NCBI GenBank assembly: GCA_937901285.1
Contig: CALCHI010000540.1
Location: 1 to 9,969, forward strand
From: UBA8437 sp003445035
Lineage (GTDB): Bacteria; Planctomycetota; Planctomycetia; Planctomycetales; Planctomycetaceae
Reading direction: 5' to 3'
Length of the DNA stretch: 9,969 nt
Part shown: positions 7,534-9,969 of the stretch, in pieces
How the letters are laid out: every line of letters starts with the position of its first letter
Position numbering within the stretch: position 1 is the stretch's first letter
The notes under the pieces: generated by a model
Seen by the model: the letters and a program-made list of their open reading frames with translations, nothing else
What the model was told of the DNA's origin: nothing
Databases searched by the model: none
Made by a program: the position numbers and the translations under genes

Positions 7534-7635
7534 TTCGTGAAAGGTTTGGCTCCGGTGGGTGTAGTTCCTCGTGTTGAGACAAAACGTTACACCCATTCCG
7601 GAGAGAAGAAACCATGGCACGCTTTTTCACGATGC
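7534..7635 (+). repeat. Duplicated expression leader, copy 1
   Basis: These 102 bp align without gaps to 8320-8421 with 81 identities (counted by hand). The best kept blocks are TTCGTGAAAG at the start, GTAGTTCCT(C/T)GTG, AGAAGAAACCATG over the ribosome-binding site and start codon, and TTCACGATGC inside the coding region. The match runs from the untranslated leader into the first seven codons of the 171-residue gene (MARFFTM versus MTRSFTM) and then stops. The downstream proteins are otherwise unrelated, so the repeat is a leader and not a gene duplication. Confidence 0.85.
7552..7601 (+). promoter_or_regulatory. Leader hairpin that covers part of the ribosome-binding site
   Basis: CCGG+TGGGTGTA (7552-7563) pairs with TACACCCA (7588-7595) and, past a 2-nt bulge, CCGG (7598-7601): 12 base pairs around a 24-nt loop. 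The GG at 7600-7601 is the start of the Shine-Dalgarno GGAGAG (7600-7605), 8 nt before ATG 7614, so the fold would partly hide it. In copy 2 the outer four pairs and five of the eight inner ones survive, three through G-U changes (U-G or G-U), while three are lost. Translational control is an inference. Confidence 0.45.
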
Positions 7636-8129
7636 TGACATTCGCACTGCTCGCCGCCACGCAGACTGCACAGGCTTTTCCGCACTACACGAACTGGCAT
7701 GGCCTCAAGCAACAGGCACCCCGCGACAAGAGCCGGAACTCCATTCGAGGAGTTTCCAGCTCTGCCGACGTGGTTGTCGAGGATTTCGTGCGGTCGGAGA
7801 AGGCTCATACCGGCCGTGTGACCCGAAACGACTTGATGACTCTTGGCCGAGTCCTCGTCGAAAAAGATGACGAATTCGCTGAGACGGTGGAGTTTCTGAT
7901 CGAGATGCGGGTGGGCCAGGACGTGATCCTGGACCTGGTTGTGATCGAGGCGTTCGACCCGGGCGCGGGTTCGAGGCTGTTGATTGACACGGTGAATGCG
8001 TCGTTCGAATCCCTGATTGAAATGGACGTGGAGCCGAACGTGGCGATCGACATGCTGGTGGACCGACTGGCGATAGAGGCCCAGAAAGAGGCCGCCTGGA
8101 TTGGCTGTCGCTTCCGCCCCCGAAACTAG
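7614..8129 (+). CDS. Small secreted protein of unknown family with an internal repeat
   Basis: I do not recognise this 171-residue protein. Residues 1-21 form a clear Sec signal: R3, a hydrophobic stretch from M7 to A15, and cleavage after AQA at 19-21. The mature part (~150 residues) begins with a basic, polar stretch (to ~50) and continues with helix-prone, acidic sequence. E93-to-V110 (LIEMRVGQDVILDLVV) and E132-to-V149 (LIEMDVEPNVAIDMLV) are repeats 39 residues apart with 9 of 18 identical positions, suggesting two copies of a helical unit. There is one Cys (C164) and a basic tail (RFRPRN). GGAGAG lies 8 nt before the ATG. Its leader and first seven codons are shared with the following RTX gene, so the two are probably co-expressed or share a leader origin. 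It lies 198 bp after the kinase gene on the same strand. No function is assigned. Confidence 0.8.
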   Translation: MARFFTMLTFALLAATQTAQAFPHYTNWHGLKQQAPRDKSRNSIRGVSSSADVVVEDFVRSEKAHTGRVTRNDLMTLGRVLVEKDDEFAETVEFLIEMRVGQDVILDLVVIEAFDPGAGSRLLIDTVNASFESLIEMDVEPNVAIDMLVDRLAIEAQKEAAWIGCRFRPRN

Positions 8130-8210
8130 GGGAGAGGGCGACCTGATCGAAGCCCGCGGCCGCGTGCGAGGTGGTGCACGCCGGCCAAGTGGAGGGCAGA
8201 CCGCCCGCGC

Positions 8211-8245
8211 CTGGAGCCTGTCCTGTGCAAACAGGCGGGTTCCAG
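8211..8245 (+). other. Strong stem-loop with a GCAA tetraloop between the two exported-protein genes
   Basis: CTGGAGCC (8211-8218) pairs with GGTTCCAG (8238-8245) with one G-U pair. Inside it, after a small internal loop, CCTGT (8222-8226) pairs with ACAGG (8231-8235), closed by GCAA, a GNRA tetraloop. It lies 81 nt after the stop of the 171-residue gene. No T run follows, so it is not a standard intrinsic terminator; it may stabilise the upstream transcript or act as an RNA element. An alternative 9-bp pairing, CCTGTCCTG (8217-8225) with CAGGACAGG (8243-8251), excludes it. A palindrome CGCGGCCGCG lies just upstream at 8155-8164. Confidence 0.4.
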
Positions 8246-8319
8246 GACAGGGCGGTGCCGGGTCAGTAGCAGTTGAAACCCACCTGGCCGATGAGGTCAC
8301 GAACGGAAACTTTTGTGTT

Positions 8320-8421
8320 TTCGTGAAAGATCCGGCCCTGGTGGCAGTAGTTCCTTGTGTGGAAACGAAACATCACGCTCATTTCGGAAAGAAGAAACCA
8401 TGACTCGCTCCTTCACGATGC
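8320..8421 (+). repeat. Duplicated expression leader, copy 2
   Basis: This is the partner of 7534-7635 (81 of 102 positions identical, no gaps). It contains the ribosome-binding site GGAAAG (8386-8391), the ATG at 8400 and seven codons of the RTX gene. The copies differ most in the parts that form the copy 1 hairpin. The substitutions are scattered, so the duplication is not recent or the copies are held by selection. Confidence 0.85.
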
Positions 8422-9969
8422 CGCCCCTGTTTTCCTGGTCCCGAGCACAGCTGAACCGGTGGTTCAAACAGCAATCGCGGCCCCGTCGCAAGATGGCTTC
8501 TGCGGTCTCCGGAGAAATCCTCGAATCACGAGAACTGCTCTCGGCAGTTGCTGCAGAAGTGACTCCGCTGTCGAGCGGAACTTCCGGATCTGGCGACACC
8601 ATCGCCAGCGACTGGGATATCGAGTTCTGCGAAGAGGCTTCCAAGGACCTGATCGACTCAATCTTCGTTTCGGTGACACTCGTTGACGGCCGGCTGGAAA
8701 TCGACGGTTCCCGCGATGACGATTCGATCGTCGTAAACGTCCTGGCCGAGACCACCCTGGCCGGAGATCTGCATGGTGGGAGCGATTCCGAAGAACGCCA
8801 CCTGCAGGTGAGAAAGGGAGGCCGGTTGTTCTGGTCGGGGGATTACGACGAGGTGGAATCCATCCGATTTCTCGGTCGCTCGGGAGATGATCAATTCGAC
8901 AACCGAACCGACATTCCCGTTTCCGCGTTTGGCGGCAACGGCAACGACGAATTGACTGGAGGAAGTGGTGACGACGACCTGTTTGGCGGCTCTGGCAACG
9001 ATGTGATCGAAGGTGGCCAGGGGGACGATGAAGTCCACGGCGGTGACGGCCAGGATGTGCTCTCGGGGAATGGCGGAGATGACATTCTGCTGGGAGGCGA
9101 TGGCAACGACACGATGTCCGGGGGTAACGGGAGCGACTCTCTTCTGGGAGAAGACGGCCGTGACGAAATCGACGGTGACGGCGGGATGGACTTCGTCTCC
9201 GGCGGCGACGGCCGGGATGTCCTGAATGGAGGCAGTCACCAGGACACGATCGACGGTGGAAGTGGCCGGGATATCCTGTACGGCGGCACGGGCAACGACG
9301 TGTTGTATGGCAATTCCGGCAACGACAGCATCGAAGGAGGTCGTGGGGAAGACAGTCTCTACGGCGAAGATGGCGTCGATGTGCTTGAGGGCGGTGCCGG
9401 CCAGGACGTGATCCGGGGCGGATCTGATTCCGACTACCTGTACGGCGGCCATGGCCATGACCAGTTGTACGGCGACGCCGGAGACGACGTGATTTACGGC
9501 GAGGACGGGGACGATCGCCTGGAAGGCGGGTCAGGTGACGACTCCCTGGAGGGTGACGGAGGCAACGACCGTCTCTTTGGCCAAGCGGGCGAAGATCGGC
9601 TCAAAGGCGACAGCGGTGACGACATGCTCTCTGGGGGATCCGGGAAAGACCGGCTTTTCGGTCATTCCGGTGCCGACGTGCTCTATGGCGGGACCAATGA
9701 CGACAAGCTGGACGGTGGCTCCGGCAATGACGTGTTGCACGGAGGGCAAGATGACGACTCGCTCTGGGGCGGGACCGGCGGCGACGATCTCTACGGTGGA
9801 AAAGGCCGCGACGTGCTTCGTGGCCAAAAAGGCGATGACGGCATGTATGGCGGTTCCGGAAGTGATCGCCTGTACGGTGGCAGCGGACAGGACCGGTTCC
9901 TGTACCACGACAGTAGTGAGGTCAGGGACCACAGGAGAGAGGACGCCAGGCTGCAATTCAAGAGCGGGG
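8400..9969 (+). CDS. Large RTX-type Gly/Asp-rich surface or secreted protein, LExRxLLSA type (3' end outside window)
   Basis: The frame is open from ATG 8400 to the edge (523 codons plus one base). The N-terminus has no normal Sec signal: W13/W21 with scattered R/K, a basic patch (SRPRRK, 26-31), then ILESRELLSA (40-49). This is the LEPR-XLL-type motif found near the start of many large planctomycete exported proteins, here with Ser in place of Pro. Residues ~85-177 form a beta-rich domain (LVDGRLEIDGSRDDDSIVVNV) typical before RTX arrays in this phylum. Residues 178-501 are 36 successive GGxGxDxLx nonapeptides, the calcium-binding hemolysin type, which fold as a parallel beta roll when Ca2+ is bound outside the cell. 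After the array the sequence turns charged (DSSEVRDHRREDARLQFKSG), probably a capping or new domain. No secretion-system genes are visible. It shares its leader with the upstream small secreted protein. The exact role is unknown; it is probably structural or adhesive at the cell surface. Confidence 0.92.
   Translation, partial: MTRSFTMPPLFSWSRAQLNRWFKQQSRPRRKMASAVSGEILESRELLSAVAAEVTPLSSGTSGSGDTIASDWDIEFCEEASKDLIDSIFVSVTLVDGRLEIDGSRDDDSIVVNVLAETTLAGDLHGGSDSEERHLQVRKGGRLFWSGDYDEVESIRFLGRSGDDQFDNRTDIPVSAFGGNGNDELTGGSGDDDLFGGSGNDVIEGGQGDDEVHGGDGQDVLSGNGGDDILLGGDGNDTMSGGNGSDSLLGEDGRDEIDGDGGMDFVSGGDGRDVLNGGSHQDTIDGGSGRDILYGGTGNDVLYGNSGNDSIEGGRGEDSLYGEDGVDVLEGGAGQDVIRGGSDSDYLYGGHGHDQLYGDAGDDVIYGEDGDDRLEGGSGDDSLEGDGGNDRLFGQAGEDRLKGDSGDDMLSGGSGKDRLFGHSGADVLYGGTNDDKLDGGSGNDVLHGGQDDDSLWGGTGGDDLYGGKGRDVLRGQKGDDGMYGGSGSDRLYGGSGQDRFLYHDSSEVRDHRREDARLQFKSG
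8931..9902 (+). repeat. Tandem 27-bp coding repeat, 36 units
   Basis: The DNA encodes 36 nonapeptides in exact 9-residue register with no insertion or deletion. Consensus GGxGxDxLx; position 1 Gly and position 6 Asp are invariant by my reading. Third codon positions vary widely (GGC, GGT, GGA and GGG all occur), so the units are old or maintained at the protein level, not recently amplified. Confidence 0.93.

Noticed and set aside
4115..7596. A 14/15 match between 4115-4129 and 7582-7596 (AAACGTT-C/A-CACCCAT), which could be a shared regulatory site of the sigma gene and the leader.
   Set aside because: In about 10 kb, a few 14/15 matches are expected by chance, the flanks do not align, and the second leader copy keeps the motif poorly.
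8101..8403. A 100-codon plus-strand frame spanning the gap before the RTX gene.
   Set aside because: It overlaps the end of the 171-residue gene, has no ribosome-binding site, crosses the hairpins and the conserved leader, and its product resembles no protein.
8658..9458. Long minus-strand open frame opposite the RTX array (also 9531-9956).
   Set aside because: It is the mirror of the 27-bp repeat: the regular Gly/Asp codons avoid stops in the opposite frame. The product is a low-complexity V/A/I repeat, with no ribosome-binding site or family resemblance.
8931..9902. Could the regular 27-bp repeats be a CRISPR array or satellite?
   Set aside because: The units are contiguous without spacers, vary at wobble positions and encode a continuous RTX nonapeptide series.

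Overview
The window looks like a chromosomal piece from a planctomycete (class Planctomycetia; genus not determinable). Four independent signs agree: a DUF1592-family planctomycete cytochrome c protein, an ECF sigma factor of the planctomycete type overlapping a large membrane Ser/Thr kinase with a pectin-lyase-like outer domain, an exported protein with the LExRxLLSA motif seen near the N-terminus of many planctomycete surface proteins, and GC-rich coding sequence. Both ends of the window cut through genes.

Layout. Positions 1-2100 (minus strand) hold the first 700 codons of a secreted PSCyt1/DUF1587/DUF1595/DUF1592/DUF1588 protein that runs off the left edge. A 196-bp divergent intergenic region (2101-2296) separates it from a NERD-nuclease/superfamily-1 helicase fusion (2297-3967, plus). 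After 272 bp without a convincing gene comes a translationally coupled pair: an ECF sigma factor (4240-4860) and an 852-residue transmembrane kinase (4857-7415) that starts with an anti-sigma-like zinc-binding motif. Next is a small secreted protein of unknown family with an internal repeat (7614-8129), and then the start of an RTX-type Gly/Asp-rich protein with 36 unbroken nonapeptides (8400 to the right edge).

How the parts may work together. The sigma factor and kinase form a plausible one-operon signalling unit: outer-domain sensing, kinase activity in the cytoplasm, and a zinc-finger segment that could bind the sigma factor. The two genes after it encode unrelated exported proteins, yet both carry the same ~102-bp leader, alignable without gaps at about 79% identity (81/102, counted by hand). 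The leader includes the ribosome-binding site, the start codon and the first seven codons. This duplicated expression leader is the least expected signal in the window. In the first copy it can fold into a hairpin that covers part of the ribosome-binding site. Whether the neighbouring sigma factor controls these leaders is an untested inference.

No RNA genes, insertion sequences, CRISPR arrays or phage genes were seen.
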